DNA of 64,000 nucleotides from Ectocarpus siliculosus (GCA_000310025.1 FN648707.1:1365454-1429453), one strand, 5' to 3'; counted from the stretch's first letter, positions 1-25,400 are shown. Made by a program: numbers and translations. The notes: a model not told the origin generated them from the letters alone.

Positions 1-390
1 CCCCCACCCCCACCGCGTTCCCCTTTTGGGGGGGGGGGAAACCCCGGGGGGGAAAATAACCCCCTTTTGGGGTGGGGGAAAAGGGGGGGGGACTTTTTTA
101 AAATTTGGGGAAAAAGACCACCCCCTCCCCCCCCCCGGGGGGTTTCCCTTTTTTTGGAGGCCCTGGTCCGGGGGAAACCCGGGGGGTTCCCCCCCCGGTT
201 TTTGGGGGGGGGGGGGCAAAGGGTCAAAGGTTTGGGGCCCCCCGGTTTTGGGGCCCCCCCCCCCCCCCCCCCGGGGGAAAAAATTCCCCTCCCTTTGGGG
301 GGGGGGGGGCAAAGGTTTTACCCGTTAGGGCTCCAAAAAAAAAGGGGAAGGGGCCCCCCCCCCCCCCCCCCCCCCCCTTGCCCCCCCTGC
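1..390. other. Homopolymer-distorted contig end, probably low-quality sequence
   Basis: The first 390 bases are almost entirely runs of C, G, A and T of 3-20 bases, unlike anything else in the window. Normal sequence starts abruptly at a splice acceptor (AG at 391-392). The open frames here give Gly/Pro/Lys-only peptides in every frame and are artefacts. The likely explanation is homopolymer inflation at a read or contig end. Any 5' exons of the prolyl-tRNA synthetase gene located here are unreadable. Confidence 0.75.
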
Positions 391-392
391 AG

Positions 393-12125
<11,733 letters not shown>

Positions 12126-14608
12126 GAAAGTTTTTGCCTCATTCTCCTTCTTTCATTTTCCGGCCCAGGGGTGTTCACAGTTGGGGTTGAACCGGTGTTG
12201 TCGGTGCCCCCCAGGACGTGTCGATGGCGGTGGGCGTGGGATAGCTGTGGACGGAGGAAGCTTGGAACTGCTCGTGTAACTGTGTAGCTGATGCCCGCAT
12301 TGACCGGGTTGGGTGGATTGTGTTTTGCGCCGTTGCTTTTGTCTCTTAAGGAATAGCTGAAGGGTAGGAAATTGCTCCAAGCCACGTAGAAAATCGGGAT
12401 GCTTTGGTATCATTGCACATGGACGTTCTGTCGGAATCCGGGGTGAACCGCCGACCTGGTGTAGGCTTTCGTCCTATTTTGTTCGAAATGCCCCAATGGA
12501 GAAAAGGTGGTGTGCATGGCGCGAAACGACTCTATCTGGCGAGTTAGCTACCTTTTAATGCTTGGTGCTCTGTCGTGGGTGAGACTGCTGTCCGGGCATG
12601 TGGTCCGCCCTGGAGCAGTGTATGCATAGGGTCCCCGGGGTGTTGCTAAGGGGTGCCCGGCTGCTACGTTGTCCCATTTTTTTTTTTTTTGTCTGTTAGG
12701 CCCTGCGGCAGGTCATTTCGAAGTGTTTTCTTTCTCGTGTCTCCCAACCTGGGCCCGGGCGGTTGAGAATTTTCTATTGTCCTTCCTGGTCGTTCTTTTC
12801 TGATTTCGTTTGGCGCTCTTACCTACATGTTTTACGTGGTGACATGTTATACGGGGCACGGAGGGCATTTTTTTCTGTGCTCGCGTTTTCGGTTGTGGCG
12901 CCGATCCTGTGCCTCCAACTTGGTCCCCGATTGTATCCTACTATGCATATTATGCTTCTTTTGTTTGTCGTACGGGCATTCCCGAACGAAAGTGTGCGGC
13001 TGTGAAACTGCTCGATACGCGGATAGCCTCTGTTTCGTTCGGTTGGACTCGTTGTTGGCCTGTGCACCTGTGCACATGTTGTACGGGGGCCCATTGTCGA
13101 GGGGAGGGGATCTGCAAACAAAACTAGGTGACGTCGGCTCTGTTGGGCTTGGGAGACTCGGTGAGGTTAGCTTTGTTGGCTTCCGAGGCGGGGTCGACGG
13201 GGCAGTGTGGCCGGCGGTTTGCCTTGCGGCGGTGTGTCGAGCCGAGTGTTGGAGGAGCGCTATTATGGCTCTTGGCGCGGATACTCACTAGAAGACGAGA
13301 AGGGAGTCAGAACACAGGGTCTGAATTTTTTTGAAGAGCGGACACGTGAATGGATGGATGGGCCAAACGGATAAGGCGATGCACCCCCTCCCCTCGCCAG
13401 CTCGACCACCAAAGTGTCTGCCCCCGATACAATAGTGCGCTCCAGGACCTGTGTGCTAGGCGTAAAGGCACCATGTTCCATATATCGTCCTACGGGGTGA
13501 GATACACGAATGAATGCACACTAATTGCAGCCACATCCACACGAGGTGGCGGCACCATCCAATGTGAACTACGCTGCATATGAGGATCTGCTGGGATGCG
13601 GGATCTAGAGCGTGGTATCAATACATGCAAGTTTTTCACGGTGGGTTCCGAGATAATTGTGATGTATTGCATCTATGGTACGCAATGCAAGTTCGATACA
13701 ACGCGCGCTGTGGGGATCCAGCGCATCAAGAGCGGTTTGTTTTGCACTTCAAACCAATGAACGATTTCCTACAGTAATTACATGCGTACAGCACTTTTAA
13801 TACATGTCATCATCTTATCGTGGAGGTCCCCGCCACCTTTTTGTTTTTTTGTTCTTGTCTTACTTCAAATCAGCGCTCACAGAACTAGTGCCATTTACTC
13901 CAACCCGTGGGCACACGGAAGAGCCTCTCTCTACCCTCCCCTCCTGCGGTACTTTGCCTTCGATTTTGAATGCGAGAAGAGTTCAGCACTCTCTTCCCTC
14001 TGTGTACACACGAACTAGCGCTATCCACTAGGCCAGAAGCGGACGCGAGAGAAAAACTCACTTTGCAAGAAAAGCTCGCTTACGCCGGGATTCGAACCCG
14101 TGACCTGACCTCTAATAGAAGATTTCGAGGATACGAACTGGACCATCTGGGCGACCGGATACCACCTTGAACACCGCAAAATACGGAAAAATAGAGATAC
14201 TCAAGTCTAGACTTGAGATAAAAAATATTGTTGTGCCGCTGCACGAAGACTCCAAAAAAGGCGTAGGGCGGGGCGGCAGGAAAGGACAAAAGTTGTTGAG
14301 GTTGTCCTGCCTGCCGTTCGTGCACAGCACACGACTCCATGGGCAGCGTTCCGCACCGCGGCACGCAAAAAACAAACAAACGAAAAAAACGCGGTGACAC
14401 TCCACTGGTGGTCCGGAGTGTTCTCAGAAAATTCCTAGCGCGAATGATTATGATGTTCAGACCACGTGCCCCCCCGAAAAGACGATGGCGGCGTTGTGTG
14501 ATAATCTGTCCTTCGCTTTCGTAGGACCTGCAACACAAAGGCATCACCGAACGGCGGTGCGGGTCGCCATTGCTACTCCGACCCTGCACCACACCATCAT
14601 CCCTACCG
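12126..14608. other. Intergenic region between ProRS and gene A
   Basis: About 2.5 kb without a supported exon. The open frames (up to about 150 codons) lack splice-consistent partners and recognisable motifs. The stretch holds a short T-tract near 12670 and a tRNA-like module at 14083-14160. The ProRS 3' UTR must lie in its first part, but no polyadenylation signal stands out. Confidence 0.6.
14083..14160 (-). repeat. tRNA-like (SINE-head-like) module
   Basis: On the minus strand there is a tRNA-type B box (GGTTCGAATCCC inside an ACGGG...CCCGG stem) about 45 bases after an A-box-like stretch (CCAGATGGTCCAGTTCGTA). The anticodon arm does not fold into a standard 5-bp stem and 7-base loop, and the acceptor stem is not obvious. 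A tRNA-derived SINE or decayed tRNA is therefore more likely than a working tRNA gene. Confidence 0.4.
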
Positions 14609-15405
14609 ATGGCGACTGCGAACCTACCCCCGACCGCGTATGTTCCGGTAGGCAGCGAATTCGACGGAGGGCGACCCCTAGGCGAAAGAGTCCGTTTCAA
14701 CGGGGTGGGCGGCGTCAGGAAGGATTGGTGGTGGCAGCCAGGACCGGTTGATTCGTGAGTGCGTTCGGTACCACATTTTTCTAGTTCAAGCATGGGAAGC
14801 ATGCGCGTGGGTGTATGGCTTTTTATTTGTTTGTGTGTGTGTGTTTTCCCTCTGCTCTGGCGTATCTTGTTCGCGACCCATGGGAGCTTGGGCACTCTGT
14901 GCAGGCACGAAACTCATATTGCGGGACTCCAACAGTCAAACCACCGCCGCTGCGAGAGAGTTCAACCAACAGCCCGTTTCAGGTTACAGGGTGGCCATGC
15001 GGCGATCCAGTTCGGCCAACCTGCTTGAGACTCTGCAACTTTCCCTGTCAAGCATCGCCAAGACAGAAGGCCGTCGTAGTGTAGTTCAATGGGTGTTTGA
15101 AGTTCTCGAACGGATATATATATATGTTACAAGTAGCAAGCGCGGACCGCCGAGGCGGAGGCATTTTCATCAGATGCCGGCCCACACGCTACCAATGCCC
15201 ACCTTTACCACATGTCCCACAACAGTTTGTCTACACCCTGTGTTTGTTGTTATGCTTTGCCCAGATCTTATTTTGCGCACCAGTCTTTTATGTCGACAAG
15301 TTTGGTACATGACAGACCAAGCCGGGGATCACCCCCAAAGGCGGGCCAACATTTTTTTTCATCATCTCTTTACCCCCTAGCAACTGACACGAGTTGAATG
15401 TGAAG

Positions 15406-15451
<46 letters not shown>

Positions 15452-18400
15452 AACCCTGCAAGCCGGGGATCGACTTTTTTTTTCAAAAATCTCTTTACTC
15501 CCTGCGTTCGTATCTAGAAGTACACAACAGTAGTTCGTTCGTTTCCCCGAGTTTTACCCCCGCGTTTTCTCACGGCACAATGTAATAAGTTGAAGGAGCG
15601 CATTTCCGAACAAAAGAACAGTTGATAAACTGATGAAATGCAGCGGCAAGCATTGATTACTCCGATTTTCCCTTGAAGATATGCGTGTGTGGACGCCACA
15701 GAACCGAAAAAACGGTGTTCTGCTCAGACCTCGTTGATGGATGCTAGACGCTACATACATACCTGTTGCGTATAACGGTAGAGGGCATCATGAAACAGTG
15801 ACGTGCATCCGCATTGATTGGCACGCTGAGATCTATTGTTGTACTGGGGGGGGACGCGCAGTCAGAGGCTGCAGCGGCTCGAAAAGTCCGCAATTCTGGA
15901 CCACTATTCTACGTACCATATTCACGATCCACTGCTGACGCGCCATCACAGACACACCCCACTCCCCAACTCTGCGGTTCGTTCCAAGGCGCCCGTGTGT
16001 GGGCTACATGTACATCAAATTACGGGAACAACAATTGCGTGTGTAGATTTTTTCAGCCATGGACCTCGCGACGGCTGGCTGTGACTCATGCGAGGTCCCA
16101 AACTTTTCTCATGGGCGCTCACCAGGATTGTGTTGTCTCATCAAATGGTCTGACCCCCCCGCCTGAATGACGGCTTTCGCATTGCTGCAAACGCCCCCGA
16201 CACGGTTCGCCGCGCGCACGTGGATGCGTGGACCTGCTGCGGACTTAATGAAATTTGGCGAACTCCAGGTGCTGCTGCTGTTTCTCTCTTGCCGCAGGTA
16301 AGAATGCCCTTCCTTTAGTTCACCACCTCTGCAGGTGAAAGCTTTCCATTCATTGTGGAGTTTGACGATTGTAAGCTATATACGTGGGGCGAAAAAATGC
16401 CCGGCTCTGCTGGCTGGCACAATGTCCGGTGACGGCGCTGCGAACAATGCCAAGAGCGCTGAAGTAGGTACCTTCGCATGTACGACGTGATACCTTCACG
16501 CCCTAACCATTTGTTGTCTGTGCAATGTGATGTTGTTCGGGTGTATATATGTGCTACGGTTTGCTTTCAGCGATATCTAGCGCAGCTGGTGCAACCACTT
16601 GGGTGTTCAACTGTTCGAAAGTCAGGGCTTGAACCCCAGCGTGCAAACGTGAGTTGGTTCCTGTTGGTTCTCCACAGATCACCCCCAGAGGAAGTACCAA
16701 TCACAGACTGGAGCCTCGGGGAAAATGAGCGTTGCCTACAAAGTGGTGGCGGTCATCTTAGGGGCGTGTGCTTTGACGGGTAGGAGCAGAAGCTGCTATA
16801 CCGCTCTGTCCAAAGACTAGATAATCTATATCGGTGTGTAGCGACAGCAATGCTCACGCGAAGAATCGCAGTATTCGGCTCATTCTCTGCTTTATTTATC
16901 TCCCCCTCTCACTCCCTCTCTATCCAGGTGTGGCAGTTCTAGCAGCCCTCGATATCATTGTTCTGGGGGCCATGAGGCTGTATTACGTGAGCTTCGTAAC
17001 CGGGGACGCTGGCCTCAAGCAACTGCTTGCGGGTTTTGAGAAAAAGGTGAGAACGCGGTAGATTCACTTTCATAACCTCCACGGGCTTGTATAGCACCCT
17101 ATGTAGTGACGCGTTGTTCCCTCACGTTGCCGCCATCCTGATCTTCTCCCACAGCCGCTTCCTTCACCACGATTATTGACTGCGGTGCATACACAGTCAC
17201 ACACGTGCGGTTTACTCACTAGCCAGGAGCGCGGACTTCTCTTTGCCTACCTGGGTTGTGCTTGCGCCAAGCACACGCCATTACAACTGAAAATGCTCGT
17301 CGGTGTTCATCCCGTGTCTGCCGCGATCGTTGTTCTTGCAGTACGCCGAGGAGTGCGAAGATGTTGCCGAGGCGTCGGCCGACTGTCTTGCGCAGGCGTC
17401 GATAATCCTCAGCCTCAACAAGACGAATGACCTCTACGTGCCCGCAGTTTTGCAAGGTTGGTTAGCACAACTTGCCTTTTTTTTGGCCGGTTGTACAAAT
17501 ACAGGCCATCGTTGGCATCGCCCGCGTGCTTTCTTGCGATACAATCGACACTCCTGAAGACTTCTGCTGTTGCCGAGGGAAACGAATCAAAGAATACTGC
17601 AAGAAGAAATGCACATAAAGCCAGCAGCCTTCGCAGGGTCATGCGTTTATGTAAGCCTGTCAGGTTAGATAAAGCATGCAATCGGGGAAGTCGGGTCAGG
17701 GTTAGGGTTTTAGGGATAGACCCCTCCCTGATTTGATCTCCTCATAAACGTCATTTCTCGAGAAAGCAGTCCCACGAAGAACACCGTTGTCTAGCATCAG
17801 ACCAAGTTGTTCGAGGTGGACATCATGAAGCATGGCACCCCGTTCAGTATCATGTGTGCGGCAACCTCATACTGTGAGAAGCCACAGCTCGAATGTCCGT
17901 GCAGCGATGAACTTCGCGAGTGTGATGTCCAGCCCCGAACAATCCGAAATGGAAAATACGTTGAGTTTGCTCCGCCTTGCAGCTTGTGGAAGGCTCCGTT
18001 TCCCTGTGTTCCCACTTCGCCGCGGCGTAAGTTCGATTCGCCACGGCCAAGCGATACGGAGATGGCGCCCATGTGCAGGATATCCCGCAGGTTATGGTCA
18101 CCACCACCCTCAATTTCATGATTTGGTGGCCTCTTCAAAGCAGCACCCGGGGTAGTTCTGTAGCCCGGAAGAGGTTCCTGTGACACCGTAGGCCGGTATG
18201 TCATGGTGCGTCTGGTTCCCTTGGCTTCAGGTAGGATATGACGCCCCGGAAGTGCTTTATTCGGTGCTGGCGCTGTGTAGGAAGGGGCGGGTCCTGACTT
18301 GGACAAATCAAAACATGCGACAGGGTGCTGACGTTGCTGGCATCGGGCTGCCTTAAATCGTCCCCGTTGGTCAGCACACAAGGGACCATTTGCAGCACCC

Positions 18401-19052
18401 CTTCACAACTTCGATCAACAACTTCTTCTTGCTGGAGAGAGCCTTGTGGAGAGTTGTAACAGCGTAGTGATTCATTTGATGCTCTGCTTGCATCAATCCA
18501 TCTGTCCATGCACCGACCAAGCTTATTTGCCCTTGACCACGAAAAATTGTGGCCCGCTTGGCACCGGGGTGCTGCGACCAACAACAGGCGTGATTGCCGC
18601 CATTTTCGGATTTGTCGGACTTCGGGCCGTCTTCGCTCACGATGCCCTCGCTGCAAGGGCATACCTGTGGTCTTGGCCGCCGAGAATCGTGCTGACACTG
18701 GTAGAGCTGGTGATGCAACGGATCAGGTTCGAGCGCTACGACATGGGGTTTCTCTGGGGGTTTACCGTGGTTTGGAACATCCCGCGCGTTCTCATCCTTG
18801 CCTACTGTCTCAAGGTGAGGGTTTGGCGCGCAAGAGTTCGGGCCTAATACACGGATGAGCATCAATGCGGTCGGTCGATCCCGCTTGAAGGACACCCGCT
18901 TCTTCGTTTCAGACAAGCGTCGTAGCACAGGGAAGCGTCCCTACGATCCAGGGGATGGCGATTACACCTCCCCTGGGGCGACGGAGGCGTTCCATGCTGC
19001 ATTCGGACAGGCGCATTCATGTTCCGAAACTCACACGCGGGCGACAAGGTAG
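14609..19052 (+). CDS. Gene A: multi-pass membrane protein, paralogue of gene B
   Basis: Family not recognised. Exons: 14609-14754 (ATG, ends ...DWWWQPGPVDS), 16691-16779, 16928-17046, 17342-17456, 18588-18814, and a probable last exon 18913-19052. Internal phases agree from the first to the fifth exon. The soluble N-terminus (about 49 residues) is followed by two adjacent hydrophobic segments (YKVVAVILGACALTG, VAVLAALDIIVLGA), an acidic/Cys extracytoplasmic-type stretch (YAEECEDVAEASADCLAQ) and a further membrane part (GVIAAIFGFVGLRAVF, YLWSWPPRIVLTLVELV, WGFTVVWNIPRVLILAY). The same order occurs in gene B 8 kb downstream. The last exon (DKRRSTGKRPYDPGDGDYTS...) has a strong acceptor and resembles the gene B tail but is one base out of phase with the upstream donor. 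The exon 2 acceptor (CAGAG|G) is the weakest border. Role unknown; membrane location is inferred from hydrophobicity only. Confidence 0.72.
15405..15452 (+). repeat. (ACA)n microsatellite
   Basis: About 15 ACA units in the first intron of gene A; Thr-only translation in that frame is an artefact. Confidence 0.95.
17664..17750 (+). repeat. Dispersed TTAGGG-associated repeat, copy 2
   Basis: GTTAGATAAAGCATGCAATC GGGGAAGT is followed by GGGTCAGGGTTAGGGTTTTAGGG and CCCTCCCTG. It lies in the intron between exons 4 and 5 of gene A. It matches 1879-1985 and 23656-23750 in order and orientation. Confidence 0.85.
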
Positions 19053-22000
19053 CAGGTCGTGGAATGCTGCTGAACACTGTGCAACGGCACCAATCAAATG
19101 GTGTGCTTTTTTTTAGAACGATGTCCACGACGGCTGATGGTGTGATGTTCTTTCCATCTGTGCACATTGTGTAAGGCCAACGCTTCCATCTGCGTGGAAG
19201 GCTAGCGCGGTACGTGTACGGTCGGTTGCAGACCGTTAGTTCGTTCGTACTCTGGGGTGAAACGAACATCTTCACTCCCCGTACGAGACAGACACTATCT
19301 AAATGATGCGATTCGTACAACATCAAAGAAAGTCTTGACAAGAACGAATTCTGCGATACTACCGCCGAATATGCTCGTACTGTTCCGAAAGAACATTGCG
19401 CGCGTGGTTGCCGGCTCCACCATGATGATCGTTGCGCTGGCATCGCTTCATGGCGTTGTTGTTTCAGCATTGTGGTGTAATTCCTTCCCTTTCCCCGTCG
19501 TCTGGACGTTCCTGTGCGCCAGGTGGCATGGTCGTATTGGGTGGTGGTTCGGAGGAACAATCGCGCGGCCGCAACAGCCGCGGACACCTCGGGGAGCATC
19601 GAGCTTGATGGGTCCCGCAGCTCTGTCGTGTAAGGGTCGCAAAAGCATCCAACAGGCAATGCACCCGACGAACCCGTGTGTGATTTGCATCCGTGTGCAG
19701 TGGCAGCAGCCATCCGCAACAACCGGCACGAGCAGAAACGTGAGAATAATCTACGGCGAGAGGAGACCCCACGTTGCCCCCAGGGTGGCTGCTGTAATAG
19801 AATTGATCACATGGCACCTCCTCCAGCTGGCCCTCTAGGCTATTGCCCCCCGAGAGATAGGTAAAGTCAATTTCGGGTCAAGGCTCATTTTTCTTACTTG
19901 GTCGTCACCGTTACGCACAGGTTGCAGTGTAAAATAGAGTTTGTTTGTGTTGGTAGCGTTTAGTGTATACTGAGAGTCTCTCTCATATCTGACGATTTTT
20001 TTTTTGACTGCGGGCGCCAACGATATTATAGCTCGATCTTGCTGAGTCCCAGCAAACATGTAGATGTCCTGGTCGTTTGGATCCGGGTGCGCCACCTTGC
20101 GTTGGTTGCTTGCGTCGTCGTCACACGTGCACAGGAGGGAGGTTGGCAGTCGTGACAGATATCAATCTGGCACGAGCGGGCTCATTGTTACGGACAACTG
20201 CTGTACCGACGAATTTGTTCGGTGGGGTGTTTATTGGGTTTCTATCACGATAGTTTCGTCTGAGGCAAACAGGTGGATGCGCGTGGTTCATCAGGAATAT
20301 TCCGTGAACGGTTGTGTTGGATTTTGAAGATTCAAACAGTTTTGTAAGTTTTTTGCAACGGGAGATGTTGGAAATCTGGGTTGGACTGAAGCTTTAGGGA
20401 ATCTGCTGCCCACGCGTTTTACTTTCGTCACGTACCGATCTTGTCCTGCTTAGTTGCAGTCCGATCCCACAGTAGTCGTTGGCTCTCCTCCTGTAGGCGC
20501 AGCTTCACACTGGACTGTAATCATGTGGACACAGCAGTCCTACATGATGCGAACAACGAAGCGTAAATTTAATTGTGGTCATTCCGTTTTCGTCCTAACA
20601 CCGTATCAAGTGAGGACGAGCGCGCGCAGGCGGTCAATCGACTTTGTACGCTCGATCGCTCCACAACAACCAAGGGGCTGCCAACATACCGAATAGGGTG
20701 ATTTCGGAAAGAAAGTATGAGAAATTTCCTTGCAGGTGTCGGTCGGGTTTCCCGCCTTTCTTGGTTGTGAAGCATAGCAATCGATCTTAAAACCGATTGC
20801 ACGTCTGCGTGTTGTACGTTCGTCCGCCCAACTTGTCACGGTAATTTAATGTACCTGTATTCATTCCCCTTTAGCCATGCCACGATGATATGGGGTATGG
20901 CAAGTCTTCGATCACATGCTGGTTGATGTGCGGAACGTCTTTGTTGACTCGACACCGCCAGATACACGCCGCTGGCCGCTGCCGCCCAGAAATCAGCTTG
21001 TCGAAATGAAACAGCTGAGAGAGTTACGTGAAGTCTTGGGTACCTTGTCGGAAAACCTAGGTAAAGCCAACGCTTCGAAGGGCTCCCCTTCCATGATGAC
21101 ATAATGAGAATGCTCCCTCCTCCAACAAAATATTCCACCCGGGGAGCACAACACCCAAGGCATTCATTTTTCTCGTTCAAAAACACTGCTCATTTCGTGT
21201 TCGCATTTTTTTTTGTGAAATGGAAGCCTCTTCCACTAGTAACTCCAGCAACACCGCCTCGGCACTCCCAAGCGTTACAACTTACTTTTCCGGATGTTTG
21301 TCCATGTGAAAACGCAGAAAGGTACAGTAGTTCCCGAGGGAAGGAAATAAATGAAAATGTGGGACAGGGCCTCTTTTTGCAGGGCCCTCCCTCCTTTGAT
21401 ATGATCACCTGCCTCTCTCTCCTGCTCAGTCTCACCCTAGGGCACCGCAGAAGTGCTGCTGTAGGCACTGCCGTCCCGCAGTAGTAGATGTATAGAAACA
21501 TCCATCGTCAAGGTTCTTCTCATCGTAGATCCGAGTGTCGAATGCCTTTCTTTACACTTGGCTTCGCCGCTCGGCAAGGCATCAGGAAAATAACTTAGTT
21601 GCAACCTTCGGGACTCCCCCCAGTTCTACATAGTCTACTTTTGTGGGCTTCTTTATTGTAGAAGTACAACGACGGTCGACCCTTTCCTTTCTTTGAGAGC
21701 AGCAATTTGTCGTCGTCATATGTAGTAGTAGCTCGGGCGACATGGCGAAGAAGTTGTCGTGGGGGTCCATGACGAGAATACTTCCCGGCAAATGTATTGG
21801 GAAAAATAATTACACAAATTTATTCCGGATCGTCCACGAGCAGAATACAAACACCCTCCTCTCCGTCGACCCGTCGCCGTTTCGTTCCGTTCGGTTCCGG
21901 ACGTGGATGATGGTTGGGATCATAACCGGGAGACCGGGAGCAAAGGACGCGGGCATCAAAAGCGCTTTTTGTACTCGAACCAGCAGAGAAAATGCTGTCC

Positions 22001-22447
22001 ACCAGGCGTTCAACCACGACGAACTTGTACTATTATGTGGTACATATGCATACATACATGCAACGGTTCAGTGTGGGTTGTTCGTCTCTATTTGTTTGTA
22101 AGTTCAAGTTTGTAATAAGCTGCTGCTGCAAGAAACGTTGAACGTGGTGCCACATTGCGAGGGTCATTCCGAGAATATTCCGCTCCCGCCTGTTCGGTTC
22201 CTCCGCCCGAACGAAACCAGCTTCAAACCACCCCTACAGCTGTGCTTGGTGCATTGCTGTCACCTTCACACCCACCGTTATAGCAGTCGCTTTGCATACT
22301 TCGGCCTTCGCTCGTCGTGTGTTTATTCTGTCTGTCTCTGCTGGTCCCGAAGCGCCGCATCCGGTTTGTCCGAAGGCGTCGCAGGTCGCAGACTGAGACA
22401 ACAACGCGGCGGTGAGACTGTGTGCTACATACCCCACATCAGCCACC
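19053..22447. other. Region between genes A and B
   Basis: About 3.4 kb without a secure gene. One stretch (about 20905-21102, +) reads FDHMLVDVRNVFVDSTPPDT...LVEMKQLRELREVLGTLSENLG and ends in a stop. It looks protein-like and could be a terminal exon of gene A or of a separate small gene, but its 5' border has no good acceptor and no partner exon was found. The rest shows only chance frames. Confidence 0.45.
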
Positions 22448-25400
22448 ATGTCGATGGTTTACCGCCAGGTGGAGCAAGAAGAGCCGGTTGATGGGGCCCG
22501 CTTCAACGGGGAGGGCGGCGTACGACGACAGTGGTGGTGGCAGCCAGGGCCCGTTGACTCGTGAGTGCGCTCCGTCATTTGGCTTTGACTTTGTTCGAAA
22601 ACCGCAGAGGGCAACCGCGGCATGCCGCCCTCTCTCTGTCAGTTGATGCTCAGAAGGGCGGTATGCCTTCAATCAGCTGTCACTGCTGCACGCTAGTTGC
22701 TCTACTACAGCAGTACAACAACACTCTGCTGTTGGGAGCTACCCTATAGAGTAGCCTTTACAGATAGATACACGAGTGGAAGGGACGCATGTAACAAAGA
22801 CCGAGCGAGCGGTGAAACTCACGGATGTGGGTTGTCCCCACCTTTGTGTGTTACGAGAACTTTGGTGTTGATGAATCTTGAAAACAAACGCACCAGGTAT
22901 TGTACGGCAGACACACAAGACCAGGCGGAAGGCATCGCGAAAAGTAGAAATCGTTGATTGTCGCACAGGGCGGCAGTAGAGGTTGCTCAAAACATAACAT
23001 TTTCACGCGTCTACCTCTACACGCCTCCTTTGAAAACAAGATATAATTCACTCCATTCTAAATTCAAGCCAAAGTACCCAAAACGGCAGGCGCTCGAAAT
23101 AAGGTCGGTGTTGCCGGGACCCTGGTGCATATTACTACAGAGTAATACTCTAGAGGGCATCCAATAGCAGCGGTGTGTGTGTGTTTGGCGCAGTCGAATG
23201 TGCTTCTGTGGTGGTGATATCGGGGGCACCGAAAGTTGCCGTAGAGGCGTACAACTGTCTCCGCACTCCGCAAATTCGACCGAGGGCCTGTGTCTTGCTG
23301 TTTGTGCTCGCCACCACTGCCCCCAATCTCCTGAAGTGCGGGTTTACAGCAGTAGCTGATGCCACCAGCTGCTGCTGACAACCAGGGGTTTACGGTCCGT
23401 GGCGGTGAGCACGGTTGGCTGTGACAAATGTTGGATTCCGCTTGGCTCCGGCGCAGATTTCGGACTGTTTTCAGAGGCTGCTGCAACCTTCGCGAATTTA
23501 GCTCCAGTAGCTAACCTTCTACCACCCCCGACGCCCCTTCATGGTGGCCTCTACTGATATTTGTAGTAATAACCAGGTTCCTCCCAGGCGGAAGATTGTT
23601 TTCTTTCTTTGTATTGGATTTTAGTATAAGAAAAGAGCCAGCGTCAAAAACACTTGTTGGATAAAGCATGCAATCGGGGAAGTAGGGTTAGGGTTAGGGT
23701 TAGGGGATACGGTCTGCGTACTCCCTCCCTGTTCTTTTTCTTCATAAACTTGACAAGGTCTCCCCCCGGAGTGGGCTATTGAGAGCACCGCGGCAGGGGG
23801 TGATGCAAGAACTGATACATAACGTGCCCTCTTTGCGCCCCGAACGCTGAGCCTTTTCGCGTTATATTCGCCTGCTTAGTCACTCTATGTACCTGGTACT
23901 TGTGAAGCTGGCTCTACTGGAGACTCTTCTTCCACGGCCGCCGCCGTAGGATATCTGCCGCGCGTGCTTTCGCTTTTGAATTCCGCACTCGGCACTTTAA
24001 GCTCTTTGCGTTGTCTCTTACCGCCGCCGTTGTGTGGTGGGTGATTGCTGGTTGGGGGTGGGTGACATACATGCTGTTGAAAAGTACAACAAGTAGTGTT
24101 CAGCACAAGTATTAATAGCACCTGGGTGTAGTAGTACATAGTCTACAGTGTGTGGACGTTAGCGCACGAAATGGGTGCTGTCTGGAAATCCCTTTCTACA
24201 GTTTCTGGAAGCCGCTTCGTTTAAAGGAATCACGGGCTCCCCGCCGTTGAGAATTGAACCATCCCTGCAGCCTTGACATTTCGGGATGACCGAGACTGTT
24301 CAGATGCGGAAAACAGGCACAGGACAACTTGAGCGGGCGACGTCAGCCCCTTTGTTTGCACACCATAGGTTTACGCCAATCGGTTGGGCCTGTTGCCTCC
24401 ACCGCTTCCTTGCACTGACGACATCGGCAGAACGTTTGGATAGAATAAAAACGCCACCTACACTCCGGTTCTCACCAACTGCTGTGTCTGTGCAACCCAC
24501 TGCCGCATCCATGGTCACCGTTGATGCTCACCACCGGGCCAATGACGCAGATGCTGCTTCTGCTGCTCTCTACGCGCGGGTGAGGGCTAGGGCGAGCACT
24601 CATTACAGTAGTCGGCTTCCGTAGGATGCTGTTGCTGCTCTGGACGAGTCCGGGACGGGTACAGGCGGGGTTCCGTAAGCTCCAGAAATCGGCCGAGTCA
24701 GGCGGAGTTTAGGTCGGCCCCGCCCTGGGCGGAAGCGAGTTTTTGAGGGGGCCGGAAGGGTCGCGACGTCGCCACCGTAGCGCATGTTTCTGCAGGCAGT
24801 AAACAATTGCTTCGCCGAAGTCGGCCGAAACCCGAACCCCCCCCCCCCACCATGTTTTGCCACAAACTTGCAACAATTCTTTTGTACCTGCGGTCATGCT
24901 CGAAGCGTTTTGTGTTGCATCGTGCATCCGAACGTATTACCGTCGGCCAGGTGTGGGCATCCTCGCCGCGAACGATCTGTTTCTAAACGGCATCTGGTCA
25001 ACGTTCTACTCGAGAAGTCACATCGAGAAGATGCTACACGCCGCCATCGAGATTCTGCAGTCGGTGGTGAGAGCTTGGCGAGGGCATGAGCAACGAGTAC
25101 AATTGTTGTTGGCGGTTTGGGGGAACTGATGGTGGCATGTCGTGTTGTAGACTGTCCAACCGCGCCCTTTTCCCGCCTGGATCGTACTTCTTTACTACAG
25201 TTTCGTCATGCCCCTCAAAATCACACCGCCCGTTTGCTGCGATAACGCTATTGTGCATGCAGTACGACAAGGACTGCAAAGATGCCCCCGTTCAGACGGA
25301 AGACTGCCTGCAGCTCAGCCACAATATCGAGCAAGCGGAATTCGAAGTCGAACTGTTCGACAACCTCCCGGTCATCGTGTACGTGGAAGGTATGCCCGCC

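Noticed and set aside
14080-14895. 271-codon minus-strand open frame
   Set aside because: Antisense to gene A exon 1 and the tRNA-like module, with no splice partners or protein-like motifs.
17807-18121. Cys-rich open frame between gene A exons 4 and 5
   Set aside because: Genes A and B match each other directly from the exon ending at 17456 to the one starting at 18588 with correct phase, leaving no room for this as an exon; no equivalent is seen in gene B.
18862-19722. 286-codon minus-strand open frame
   Set aside because: Composition is Arg/Ser/Thr-rich without domain-like pattern and it overlaps the likely last exon of gene A; probably chance.
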